A stretch of 20,775 nt of DNA from Russula earlei (GCA_025769875.1 JAGFNK010000826.1:1-20775); one strand, 5' to 3'. Counted from the stretch's first letter, positions 1-9,040 are shown. Numbers and translations: made by a program. Notes: a model not told the origin generated them from the sequence alone.

Positions 1-655
1 CGTTGAACCAAGCCAAGTCTATTGTTGAGTCCCTTTCGTGTGCGGATCCTCTGTGCGTTATCTCACCGGGTGTGTTGGCTAAGATAAGCATATTAGTCGC
101 AGCCCATTCTTCTACTTGGTTGGCCCAGGCGGACTTGGGGAAACCTGGTGGTGACCAGGTAGGTGAGTGGGTGTTGAAATCTCCAATCACCAGCGTCGGG
201 ATGATCGGGTCAATCTCTACCGCGGTAAGTGCAGCTAGGGCGGTTGTGTCTCTGATGTCATGATAGAAATTTAGTACTCGCCATGTCTCGTTATCTAGTA
301 TTATGTCTAGCGCTTGCACGCATAGGTGTTTGCAAACGTCTTGTCTTGTTATGGCCGTGTAGCATGGAGCCGTTTTGTTGTCCGGGTGTGGTCTCCGGGT
401 GTGCAACATTACCTAAGGTCTCTGCCCGTTGTCAAAACCTGGGTATAGGGTTTCCCAGGCAGGTGACGCCGGGCCACCCAGGACGTCGACGCCATTTCGG
501 GCATTGTCTTTCCTGGCTGTTCCTATCTTGTCGTACCAGGGTTCCTGTATAAATATGAGGTCAGTTTCAGTTGCACTGTTGAGTAGAGCATGGGTCATGG
601 CATTGCGCTTGCGCATGTTTACCGACGCTATGCATAGCTTCCGGTGTGCCATCAT
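1..655 (-). pseudogene. LINE retrotransposon ORF2, endonuclease domain (5' part, one in-frame stop, runs off the left edge)
   Basis: ORF2 of non-LTR retrotransposons encodes an endonuclease that nicks the target and a reverse transcriptase that copies the element RNA there. Only the endonuclease part is in the window. Starting at ATG 655 (a second ATG follows at once; TAA lies 9 bases upstream), the frame shows the exonuclease/endonuclease/phosphatase fold: SVNMR (Asn about residue 13), FIQEPW (metal-binding Glu 38), VIGDFNTHS (residues 156-164) and STIDLAWFN near the edge. The same frame is open to base 2 except for one TAG at 413-415 (codon 81), at a position where relatives, as I recall them, have Lys, so an AAG to TAG change is likely. 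Reverse transcriptase and any RNase H lie outside. The start follows ORF1 closely, as usual for two-ORF LINEs. Family call is firm; clade within LINEs is not determined. Confidence 0.88.
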
Positions 656-1013
656 AAAGGGGGGTTAGACTGGGCAGCGCTGTTTTCCGTGCACGAGGGG
701 GGTTGGTTATTGGTGGTGGGGCTCGGGTGCTCCAGACCATGCGTTGTAGTGTGAGGTGTGGAGTGCTCCAGTCCCGGTGCATGACCTGATGGGCCGGGTT
801 CGGGCAGATTGAACTGGATGGTTTTCTTTTGGGCGTAAGCTGTGGTGTGCTTACCCTTGTGGGAGTGTGAGGTAGGGCCTGTGTGCAGATGGCCAGTGCT
901 GAATCGCGGTCGTAAGGGTTGGCACATTCCAGGTCAAGGGCTGTGTCCATGTCGAAAACATTGTCGTGGTTGGGGATGCTCGCTATCCAAGCGCGGTACT
1001 CACCTTCTTCCAT
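567..1013 (-). pseudogene. Probable displaced C-terminal frame of LINE ORF1
   Basis: This open frame overlaps the end of the zinc-knuckle frame and begins with MEEGEYRAWIASIPNH, a sequence that reads like normal protein, while the knuckle frame ends a few codons later in KKVSTALG. A single frame change near 1015-1030 would fuse the two. The frame then overlaps the start of ORF2 by about 90 bases, a layout seen in LINEs with overlapping ORFs. No domain is recognised. The alternative is that ORF1 ends at 983 and this frame is chance; codon content of the first 50 residues argues mildly against that. Confidence 0.45.
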
Positions 1014-3407
1014 GACTGGGTTGGATTCCTGTCCTTGCCCTTGTCTTTAGTGAGTGGGGCTTTCCGTGGTGCCCTGGGTCTGTAGTTGTCTCTAGCAGGG
1101 CACTTGATGTCTCTGCAGTGGTGACCGCCCAAGTGGCAGTTCAGGCACTTGTAGTGCGTGCAGTCGCAGAGACCTGCGACTGTGTGTTTCCGTGGGCATT
1201 TTTGGTTGTGTTCGTGCGAAGCGTGAGCTGCTCCACAAAGGTGGCACCTTACCACGTCTCTGCCTAGTGGGCACGTCTTAGATTTTTTGGTGTGTCCCAA
1301 GGCATGGCATCTGGAGCACTAAACCAGTGCAGGTTTGTCGATCCACTTACAAATGTTTACCTCTTTGCCAAAGAGGGCGGTGCGGCCTTTGAGGAGTTTG
1401 TTTGCCATGGACCCATCCGGGTCTGATATGGCGAAAGTGAGGGTGGAGTACTGACCGTTTATCCTCTCGACCGGTTTCAGCCATCTCGGGTGCATGGAGA
1501 AGTGGGCCTTGCGTAGGCCAGGTAGTGATGATGTTTTGGTGAGTAGGTCACGTGGCCCAAAAATTAGGCCATCGTTGTCCTTGACCGGGACACCGTGTGC
1601 TAGAAAGCGGGTCCAGCCCATGGAGGGGCATAATTGGCCTATGCCTCTGAAGGGTTTTAGTAGGAAAGGCTCGTACGACATGATGTGGTCGAATGCGATA
1701 TTACCTTCAAAGGAAAAAACGAAATTACCTTTGCTTTGTGGGTGCACGCTCCACCTACCGGCTTTGAGGGGGATTGGTCTGGCAACTGCTTTGCTCATTT
1801 GGAGGCGTACTTCCCTGACTATGACGTCCGCAGCTCTAGCACGTATGAGCTTTTCCACTTGCTCGTCGTTGTGTCCTCCCGCACGCAGGACCGTCACTTC
1901 CGTGATGGTCGGTGCATTGCGGCGGTTGGGGTTTGGCCTGATGGGGTTGGTGTTTTTGGTCGTCGCATTCGCTGCCACCTCAGCATATGATGTTGGTGTG
2001 ATGATCGACATAATTGGGGCGATTTCGGCAGCAGGTGCGCCTTTGTTGGAGCTTTTGTTCTTCTTTTGGTGGGAGACTCGGATGAAATCTGTCTCTGGTC
2101 TGGTTGGACCCGTGCTCAAGACGTTGGGGTGGGGGTCATAAGTGGTGGTGGCTGGGAGTGGTTGCGGTGGTGGCATCTGGTACCTGGTGGTCATGTTAGT
2201 GTGTTCTGCTTGGGACTCACCTGTGGGTTTGTTTTGTGGGGGGGGGCATCGAGCATTTTTCGAGTGCCTCCAGACGAGCTGTGAAAGGGGCTATGGCCTT
2301 CATGACTGCTTTGGTGATTGCATCAGTATTCGGTTGGGCAGCTCTTGGTGCTGTGGTCAGCGGTCTGGGGAGAGGTTTACCTTTGGGGTAGGGCGAAGGG
2401 GAGGGCTCCGCTTGTCTGGTGGCTGGTTGGGCTACTGTGGGGGACCATGTCTCGGTCCGGCCTCTCGGTGTGCGGAAAGGGGTCTGCGGGGCGCTCATGC
2501 CATCCAGGTGTGGGGGCCAGGGCACGTTATGCTGGGTGGGGGGTGGGATGGAGCCAGAGATAGTTCTTTTGTTTCCTGTCCTAGGCGTCATTTGTATCTG
2601 GTCAGTACTGTGCTGTGCAGGGAGGGTGAGGCCAAGTGACTCAGCGGCTTGTAAAAAATAAGTGATGTTTCTGTTTCGCACGGCAGCTGCGATGTCGGAT
2701 TCTTGCGCCGCTGCCCTTTTTTCCATCTGGTTCTCCTTCCAGATTCTCCAGGTTTCTTCCACCTCAGCCATGGCTTTCCTGGCTGCTTTCCTTTGGTATT
2801 CCTCCAGGACGTTAGGGTGCTCCTCTTGGTAGTTGGTGAGGTTCCCAGTGAGGTGGGCTGCTAAGAGGTTAGTAGCATCCATTAGTCTGTGGAAGTAGGT
2901 TGGGTGGTTAGGCGTCATAGGGGATGGGTCAGGGGAGGAGTCAATGCTCTTTCCCAGCTTGGTTTCCCCTAGGTTGTCGGCTGATTGGAGGAGGCCACGG
3001 CCGATGGCGCTCACTAGGAGAACATTTAGTTGGGCCCAGTCTGAGGCATTTAGCATTCCTGGTGTTTTCGTGTGTGAGAAACCCTTTTGTATGATGTCAA
3101 GGTACTCATGCGTGTATTCTAGTATGGCAAGGGGGTCTCTTCCTTGGGTGGGTGGTTGGGTTGTGCTGCTGTCTTCCCCTGTGGGGGGGAGGATGGCTAA
3201 TGCCTCGCCATTGACTGGTGAGCTCTGTCTAGGGTTTGGCTGCTTTCCTATGACCTCAGCATTGTTCTGGTCGATCACAGTGTTTTTTGTGAGGTCCCCA
3301 GTGTGTGGAGAAAACTCCCTTTGGTCGGGTGGTTTTTCCGGGGGTTGGGGGGTGTTCAGAGTGGGGTTAGGGTTGGGTGGTGGTGGTGGTAACGGACCGA
3401 GATCCAT
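983..3407 (-). pseudogene. LINE retrotransposon ORF1, Gag-like protein with zinc knuckles (frameshift and one stop)
   Basis: ORF1 proteins of LINEs bind element RNA and form the ribonucleoprotein. From ATG 3407 the frame gives a Pro-rich N-terminus (MDLGPLPPPPP), then an amphipathic, charged middle (about 2700-3100). It closes with TGA at 2217-2219, shortly after a C9 tract (minus strand of 2238-2246). The next frame opens across that tract and runs to 983 through an unrecognised 290-residue region, followed by three Cys/His clusters at 1318-1271, 1246-1198 and 1147-1100. The first and third fit C-x2-C-x4-H-x5/6-C knuckles; the middle one is looser. A TAG at 1319-1321 falls directly before the first knuckle cysteine, in frame. 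The C-terminus probably shifts frame again near 1015 (see 567-1013). ORF2 begins about 330 bp further on. Homology is certain at the zinc knuckles and by its position before the endonuclease; the N-terminal half is assigned by context. Confidence 0.8.
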
Positions 3408-4486
3408 TGGATTCTGCCGATGAGTGGCAAGTCGCGTGTCAAATATGTGATCGACGCGCTTGCGAAAATTGGTACCTGGGATCAATTGATCTTATAGATC
3501 TTATCGGAATGGGTGTGCAGCATGCAAATCTTGGAGATTTCGTGCGCGTTTCAATTGCACAGGGGTTCACCCAATTTACAAGGCATTGACATTGATGAAA
3601 CCTTCTCACCAGTAGCCAGGTCCGAGTCTTAGCGACTCTTGTTCAGCGTTGGCTGCGCGAACACATTGGGAAATCAACGGACGTCTTGTCGACGTTCCTA
3701 TTTGGCTCACTGGGTGACAAGATTTAGTTTTATTGGAGCAACCGCAAGGCTTCATCACACCGGACGGACAAGAAAGCTCTTCTTTGGTCTTACACAGGCC
3801 TATTGTACATGGGACTTACGTTCTCATGGAGTCCTTAGTGACTCACATTTACATGCACGCATTCTCATGCGGGCATCGACTTAGCATGCATGCATTCTCA
3901 TGCGGGCTTCACAAGTCATACGCACGCATTCTCATGCAGGCTTCACATTCATACGGACACATTCTCATGCGGGCATCAGTTTTACGCGCACGCATTCCCA
4001 TGCGGGCACTTATCTCAGCTTCGCGCTCACGCATTCTCATGTGGACATATGTCATCGCCAAGATGCGGGGGGATCCATTGCCATTTCCTTATCAGTTCAC
4101 ATCCTCTCTGCCGATGACATCATTATCTTAGGCGACCCTCGCGGTCTCGACGCTCACATCTATGGGCAGCGCTCACATCTACGGGCACATATACATCCTT
4201 GTCTATACGCTACGAGTTGACAGATCTAGGCGAGATCGCGTCATATCTCGGGATCCGCGTTACACGCGATCGCTCGGCTAACACAGACATCGATCAATCA
4301 AGGTACATCTCGGATCGCTTCGGGATGGTGGATTCCACTCCACTCCACTCCTGTAATCTCGGAGGTCTCACCTCGGGATGGCGGACTTCCGTTCCGCTTC
4401 CGCATTCTGCTCCGTTCCGACGCGGAAGTCCAGTTGATCAAGCACTCCGGAGACGCAACGCCTATGGCGATATGGCAATATATTAA
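3400..4486 (+). pseudogene. Ty1/copia reverse transcriptase remnant, plus strand, heavily degraded
   Basis: Pieces of a copia-type reverse transcriptase can be read in order by changing frame: SADEWQVACQ and DALAKIGTWDQ (3411-3495), AQGFTQ (near 3555), GIDIDETFSPVARSES (3582-3630), LEQPQGF (3733-3755), KLFFGLTQAYCTW (3770-3815, matching the usual SLYGLKQ region), ADDIIILGD (4109-4135, catalytic Asp pair, with Ala where Val is usual), and YELTDLGEIASYLGI to SRYISDRFGM (4205-4330). Stops and frameshifts separate the blocks, so no protein is made. A block of 33-bp repeats has replaced the stretch between the SLYGLKQ-like and ADD motifs. RNase H is not recognisable. Gag, protease and integrase are missing because the LINE abuts the left side; they may lie beyond the window. 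The element ends in the LTR at 4882. Confidence 0.8.
3859..4045 (+). repeat. Minisatellite inside the copia RT remnant, six units of about 33 bp
   Basis: The core CGCATTCTCATGCGGGC or a close variant begins at 3859, 3891, 3925, 3958, 3991 and 4030. Spacing is 32, 34, 33, 33 and 39 bp, close to 11 codons. Spacers share words such as TACGCACG and CTTCACA. It translates to recurring HSHAG or ILMRAS peptides depending on frame. Confidence 0.85.
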
Positions 4487-4537
4487 TGTTTTAACGGCAG
4501 CCTCCCTTATGTGCAGATCTGAACACTTCACTGGACA

Positions 4538-4715
4538 CTTTCCTGGCAGTCTCTTGACTGCGTCTACACTTTCCTGGCAGTCACTTGACTGTGCATTTAC
4601 ACGCGTTCACATGTGTTCACACTTTCCTTTGCAGTCTCTTGCCTGCATACACATATTCATTTGGAGTCTTTCGACTCATTTCCTTTGGAGTCTTTCGACT
4701 CGCAGTCTCTCGACT
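4538..4715 (+). repeat. Degenerate tandem repeat of AGTC-nnnn-GACT units before the LTR
   Basis: The segment CACTTTCCTGGCAGTC occurs twice about 31 bp apart. Small inverted units follow at 4548-4559, 4579-4590, 4664-4677, 4688-4701 and 4704-4715; two of them are identical (GAGTCTTTCGACTC). A weaker copy is at 4633. It lies between the RT remnant and the polypurine tract, where RNase H would be expected. Confidence 0.75.
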
Positions 4716-4871
4716 CACCCACTCTTTAATCACTTGCATTTCACTGCAATACCTACCTCATCAAGACGTCCACCTGCTGATGGTCTTACCACGCTGCACG
4801 CCCACGCGCGACACCAGTCCTTTCGTTACTGGGTTAGATCTCTCTTGATCTAATCTACCAACTGTCTCAAT

Positions 4872-4881
4872 CACGGGGGGA
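4872..4881 (+). other. Polypurine tract of the plus-strand copia element
   Basis: A run of six G followed by A directly precedes the LTR start TGTTGAG. In LTR retrotransposons this tract primes plus-strand DNA synthesis and lies immediately 5' of the 3' LTR, which fits the plus orientation of the RT fragments. Confidence 0.7.
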
Positions 4882-5366
4882 TGTTGAGATTATCATTGAT
4901 TTGGGTGATTTGGTATGTTACCACTACCCTGGGACGTTGTGATGTAATCACAGCTCAGACGCGTTGACGTGTCGGTTACACGGACCGGGCATCTCCGGCT
5001 CAGCTCATATGCTGAGATCTGCGTTACTTACAATGATAAGTTAATTGATGACAATTGGTAGCCACTAACGACTGATCCTTGTATGATCTTTGTTTCTTAT
5101 TGATGGTAGCTACATGCAGTGTACTTAGAGACGCTCTGGAGTACTTAAGAGCGTCGTATTTCGATAGATCACTTCAGTCTTGTCTTACACAATACTGAAG
5201 TGAGTACTTACTGTTTCCTATCTTATCTCTCGCATCTAATCACGCGTTGTAGATATCTTGTGATAGGTATTACTGAATTATAGTCTTGTCTTACACAATA
5301 CTGAAATATCTTTTGATAGATCTTAAGGATCTTATCGCTCTTATCATAACCTGCGCCCATCTGCTT
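4882..5366 (+). mobile_element. Copia 3' LTR, plus strand
   Basis: It begins TGTTGAG after the polypurine tract and ends TTCAACA, giving TGTTGA/TCAACA inverted ends. The right end is placed here because minus-strand copia coding homology stops at the CPGC codons just beyond it. Inside are a 24-bp perfect direct repeat (5176-5199 and 5282-5305), a stem of 10 bp (5169-5178 with 5194-5203) and a stem of 8 bp near 5133-5158 (GACGCTCT/AGAGCGTC). A diverged relative of bases 4930-5045 is at about 9041-9205. The left boundary is firm, the right one likely. The predicted 5-bp target copy is CAGCC (5367-5371), but its partner is outside the window or lost. Confidence 0.75.
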
Positions 5367-7380
5367 CAACACAGCCAGGACATACCAGCTGTTCCTGAGG
5401 GATTTTCAGGTCTTCAGGGAGACCCTTGGTATGTGTCTTTGCATGTGTTACGACATCCTTGAATGGGTGGCCAAGGCGTCGGTGAATGACATCATAATCT
5501 ACCGTGTAGATAAGAGAATGCGCTTGCGCGCTTTCAATTGAGGCGTCTAACCAATACGTGGTTTGACCTGGGAATAAGGGGTAAGAGGACAGGATTATAC
5601 ATCCATCCTCTCGTAGGGAAATATGTCTATTATTCCCTAATGCATGCATCCCTTGTTGTAAAAACTCCCCCATAGATAATATCTGAGTGTTAATTTTCGG
5701 AATATAGAGAACAGGAGAAATGCACGTGACAACCGTTTTAGAGTTGACAGTGTGCCGAAGCAACACAGCGCCTTTGCCTTCCACATATATTGTGTTATCG
5801 GCAGTTTTAACAGGGGATCTTTCGTGCGGCAAAGCCGGCGTATACTCTATAAAGTCTTTTATTTCGAAGGTGAAGTGTGTGGACGCGCCAGAGTCAAGGA
5901 GCCATAAGGATCCCATTTTACTCAAGTCGTGCTTTCCTCTACATCTCGAACAATTTTTGTTACATTCACTTTGAAGGGAAGTAGTCCCTTCGCCAATTTG
6001 TACATTGTATGATACAAGCGAACATTTATTAGACATATCTAGCCCGCTTAGGGGCTGGGGAGATGCTAATAGGTTCTTTAGCGAGTGAAAGGAGAGAGGG
6101 AGGTGCACGCACGCTTCGTTATCTTTGGGGTCGCTGCCCCAATCAAGCGCTTCATCCAATGGAGTCGGAGCACGCTCAGGGGTGGCAGCACCTTCTGGGA
6201 TACCATCATATATGTCAAATAAATCCGACGTGTTTGTTTACGTGAAGTCGCCATCGTCCTGGTCCATAGGCTCAGGGACGGGCAACGGGAGTTTGACTGC
6301 ACTTGACGAGGCAGCGGATTGAGTCGAGATCCGCTGCTCGAGGGTCTTGACTGTCTGTATAGTGGGAGTTACCCCAAGATCGTCAGCAAGATCAAGCGCT
6401 TTGTTTAAGGCCTTGTAAGGGCCGTGAGTGCGTTTGCGAGGGTCAGTCGCAGTTGGGACGGTACGTTGTTGGATCCCCAAGGGACCCAGATGGGCGATAG
6501 TGGTAATGGTCGGGAGTGGGAGTGTGGCAACGTCCGCAATGTGGGAGTGTCCAGGACCATGGCTGTTGTCAGCCTTCTCCTTGCCTTTTCCTTTTCCTTT
6601 GCCGCCGCGCTTGCCACGCTGGCGCTTGTCCTTATCTTCATCGCGCTTGGGCTTATTGCCCTGCTGCTGATTGGAGAAGGAGGGGTCACCGTGCTTGCAC
6701 TTGACAGCTGAAAGCTTCTGCGTGCTGTGCTTCTTGTTTGTTCCACGATTGATCTCAGTTTGATATTGAGAGACAATAGCCTCTCACACATGTTTTGGAC
6801 TAAGATCGTCTAGTTCATAGTTCTGGGTGACGATGTGGACAAGCATTTCCCATTTCGGAGGAATAGCTGCAAGCATGATGAGCACCTGTAAGGCGTCAGG
6901 AATGATAAGGGAGGATGCAGTAAGGCACTGGAACGCAGCGTGTATCCGATCTATTTGTGGGCCAGGATGCTGGCTCGGGTTAATGCGAATGGAGATGGCT
7001 TCTTTGAAGTCCTTATAGATACTGGTGGTAGTCGCCGTACCATAAAGGGTATCTAGGCGATTCCAGATAGTCTCAGCGTTATCCAAAGACGTAAGATCTT
7101 GTTGGATCGCGATGCTCGATCTAAGGACCATATGACCGACTGCCATATCATTCCCTTTGTTCCATTCTTTCACAGCTGCCAGAGCGACAGCCTGGGCAGC
7201 AATCTCTTCGGGAAGAGGTGCCTGAGGAAGGGCAGGGACGGTAGGCAGTTCAAAAGTGCCATTGCAATAACCCCACAGTCCAACGGACATGAGGTAGGCT
7301 TTCATAGCCTTTGACCAAATACCATAGTTTGCACCATCGAGGATGGGGACAACAGGGGCAGAGGGTTGAGATGACGACAT
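5344..7380 (-). pseudogene. Ty1/copia Gag-Pol N-terminal part (Gag, protease, pre-integrase), truncated
   Basis: From ATG 7380 one frame runs to 5344 with two in-frame stops, TGA at 6784-6786 and TAA at 6238-6240. Gag starts with LDGANYGIWSKAMKAYL and contains the UBN2-like region (ETIWNRLDTLYG). A Lys/Arg/Gly-rich stretch (about 6590-6660) may replace a zinc knuckle. The aspartic protease site is LLDSGASTHF (near 5885-5910), followed by the GAG-pre-integrase motif VIHRRLGHP and the Cys pair of CPGC near 5372-5385. Integrase core, reverse transcriptase and RNase H are absent: homology ends where the plus-strand LTR begins, so roughly the last seven codons of the frame are LTR sequence. The TGA sits where relatives, as I recall them, have Arg, which suggests CGA to TGA. 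A 5' leader and LTR lie upstream at 7381-7862. Confidence 0.88.
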
Positions 7381-7548
7381 TGTAGCTGTTAGAAGAGGGC
7401 TTAGAGGTCGTCAGTAAGAGTATTTGTATTAAACAAGCCGACATAGTCTCCCCATAGGGTAGACTAGCTCGCCGCAGCATGCAGGCTTCAGGGATGCTTT
7501 GCCATCGTTGCAGCCGATGAAGGCGCATGGCTTGCAGGGCCCATAACC
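7381..7548 (-). other. Leader of the minus-strand copia element with a candidate primer-binding site
   Basis: These 168 bp separate the LTR end from the Gag start and hold no gene. Directly inside the LTR, at 7537-7548, the minus strand reads GGTTATGGGCCC. This is where the tRNA primer-binding site must lie. It does not look like the usual TGG-initiated site, so an internal tRNA segment may be used. That last point is an inference. Confidence 0.5.
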
Positions 7549-7862
7549 TGTTGTGCAGTATAGAGCGCAGCTAACAGGCCAAGCAACCCACCTTAGAGGT
7601 TGTGCTAATGCTCAAGTGATATTGGGGTGTAGAGCAATGTGTATACTCATCTACAAGTATGGTATTTATACCTCTATGACCCAGGGCTGTTCCTAAGTCC
7701 AAAAGAGGTGACTACAGGTGTCCACTATATCGTGCATTAAGTGACGCGTGATGTGAAAACGTTCTAGACGCAGCATAAGGCTGCATCTTGTGATAGATAG
7801 CGTACTATGCATAACCCGATTGCCATAAGCGCATATACTAAAGTTCTGTCTAACACATAACA
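7549..7862 (-). mobile_element. Copia 5' LTR, minus strand, 314 bp
   Basis: Read on the minus strand it starts TGTTATG at 7862 and ends CACAACA at 7549, so the ends are inverted copies with one mismatch. It precedes the Gag start by 168 bp in the same orientation. A palindromic GGTATAAATACC at 7661-7672 gives a well-placed TATA box. It is not obviously related to the plus-strand LTR at 4882-5366, so the two copia elements are probably different families. The base after the LTR (7863) starts the flanking DNA; the target duplication cannot be checked because the other LTR is not in the window. Confidence 0.75.
7661..7672 (-). promoter_or_regulatory. TATA box of the copia LTR
   Basis: TATAAA within a 12-bp palindrome, about 190 bp inside the LTR start, where the U3 promoter of an LTR element is expected. 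Confidence 0.6.
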
Positions 7863-7928
7863 TCTATGAGCGGATCTTGAACCTTGTATGAAGGTCTTCG
7901 CCTTCTTTGATCCGTTCGGGTTCCAGTT

Positions 7929-8334
7929 CAACAGTCTTCTTGAGTTCCCCTTACCTTCAGTCAGAAACTTCCACGCACAAGTGATCTTGCTCTCCTCTCC
8001 TCTCCTTCTCTTCTCCCTTCCTCCTCCTTACATTCCTCTTGCTCTTGGGTCAAGACAACCATCTTGGATCGCTGTCCAGCCCCATGAACTCTGCGCACCC
8101 TGGTTTGGCTCGCTTCAAAACACACACTAGCTACTCTGTAGTAGCATTAGAGAATACAGTCCTCAAGTTCCCCCCTACTATCAGTCAGTCTGAGCCAACC
8201 GCGCGTGTGCAATCTCGCTCTCCCCTCTCGCTCTCCTCCCTCTCAGCTTGCTCTTGGCTTGAAGACAATCGCCTCGGATCATCATCCAGCCGCACGAACC
8301 CTGCACGCCCCGAGTTGGCTCGCTTCACCAGCGC
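7929..8334. repeat. Diverged tandem duplication, two units of roughly 175-190 bp
   Basis: Unit 1 (7929-8120) and unit 2 (8156-8330) share, in order, ACAGTC-TT-AAGTTCCCC, TCAGTCAG, a CT-rich stretch, CTTGCTCTTGG, AAGACAA, CTYGGATC and TTGGCTCGCTTCA. On the minus strand unit 2 has an open frame (RANSGRAGFVRLDDD onward) and unit 1 a related one (RAKPGCAEFMGLDSD), which hints that the duplicated sequence was once coding. It lies downstream of the broken secreted-protein gene. Confidence 0.7.
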
Positions 8335-8352
8335 GGCCTGTCACTTTGTCAT

Positions 8353-8862
8353 TCATCGCCTTCTCAGATTTATTATAAAAACCGACCTGCTATATTTTGC
8401 CCATTGCACATAATCATTAGCCTCATTATGCCACTTCCTCAACGAATTCTGCTGCTCATGCATCCCTTTCAGCCAGTCACGACCTTCACTGAATGGGGCA
8501 ACCTTGTCCAACGCTTCCAAATGCCACCTCAGTCCTTCAGTGGCCGTAAGATGCTTGTTAATCACAAGGGCATGATCAGAGGTCCAGATGGATGGGAGCA
8601 CCTCGAAGCGCGTGCGGAGTGCATCATTTTGCTCTTCCCACTGCTTTTTTATTGACAATAATTGCTCTCGGTGGTATTCAGGAAACTCGTTTATTGAAGG
8701 AAGGTGCTGCGCAGGAAGGTGCTGTGCATTGAATTCTGGGGTTATACCCACTTCTATGAGATGAAGTCAATTTCTGAGGAGAAAGATGACTTGAAGAAGC
8801 GCAAACGATGAAGTGATGCCAACAGAAAGGCAGAAGATTGCAAAAACAGAGGAGGTTCGCAT
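8353..8862 (-). pseudogene. Small secreted protein of unknown function, reading frame broken
   Basis: ATG 8862 starts a clear signal peptide: MRTSSVFAIFCLSVGITSSFA, with a charged start, a hydrophobic core and Ser-Phe-Ala as a cleavage site. After about 31 codons the frame meets TGA (8767-8769). The same frame then continues for more than 130 codons (EVGITPEFNAQ to INLRRR) as an acidic, Trp- and Glu-rich, soluble-looking chain ending at 8353. Between 8765 and 8815 a neighbouring frame (KSSFSSEIDFIS) reads more like protein, so two small frame changes are as likely as one nonsense change. I found no intron with fitting phase. A TATA box lies 160 bp upstream. The mature protein resembles no family I can name. 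A functional gene with unusual splicing cannot be excluded. Confidence 0.55.
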
Positions 8863-9021
8863 TGTTGAATGGGAATATGGATATCTGAAATGAAGGCTGT
8901 CGAGGTTGTCGAGGTATAACAAGACAGGCGACGTAGAAAGATTGTCGGTAACCAGTACCGTGTGGTAACCGAAAGAGTGATTGGGAGCACAGCTAGAGAG
9001 AATTGTAATTGCGGGCATTGG

Positions 9022-9030
9022 CTTTATATA
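9022..9030 (-). promoter_or_regulatory. TATA box upstream of the secreted-protein gene
   Basis: TATATAAAG on the minus strand, 160 bp before ATG 8862, with no other ATG between them in that frame. Confidence 0.5.
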
Positions 9031-9040
9031 CATTTAGTGC

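Noticed and set aside
1015..1030. AAG/GTGAGT on the minus strand as an intron donor in LINE ORF1
   Set aside because: LINEs move through an unspliced RNA, and a simple frameshift explains the frame change better.
1494..2141. Long plus-strand open frame of 215 codons
   Set aside because: It is the antisense shadow of LINE ORF1 and has no protein features of its own.
2142..2639. Gly/Cys-rich plus-strand frame
   Set aside because: It lies opposite the Pro-rich ORF1 coding sequence; the composition is the complement of Pro codons.
3859..4045. CRISPR-like array (six repeats with about 16-bp spacers)
   Set aside because: Repeats are imperfect, spacers share sequence and are too short, the context is a decayed retrotransposon, and the genome looks fungal.
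6424..6711. Hydrophobic plus-strand frame resembling a membrane protein
   Set aside because: It is antisense to the Lys/Arg-rich copia Gag tail; hydrophobicity arises from the complementary codons.
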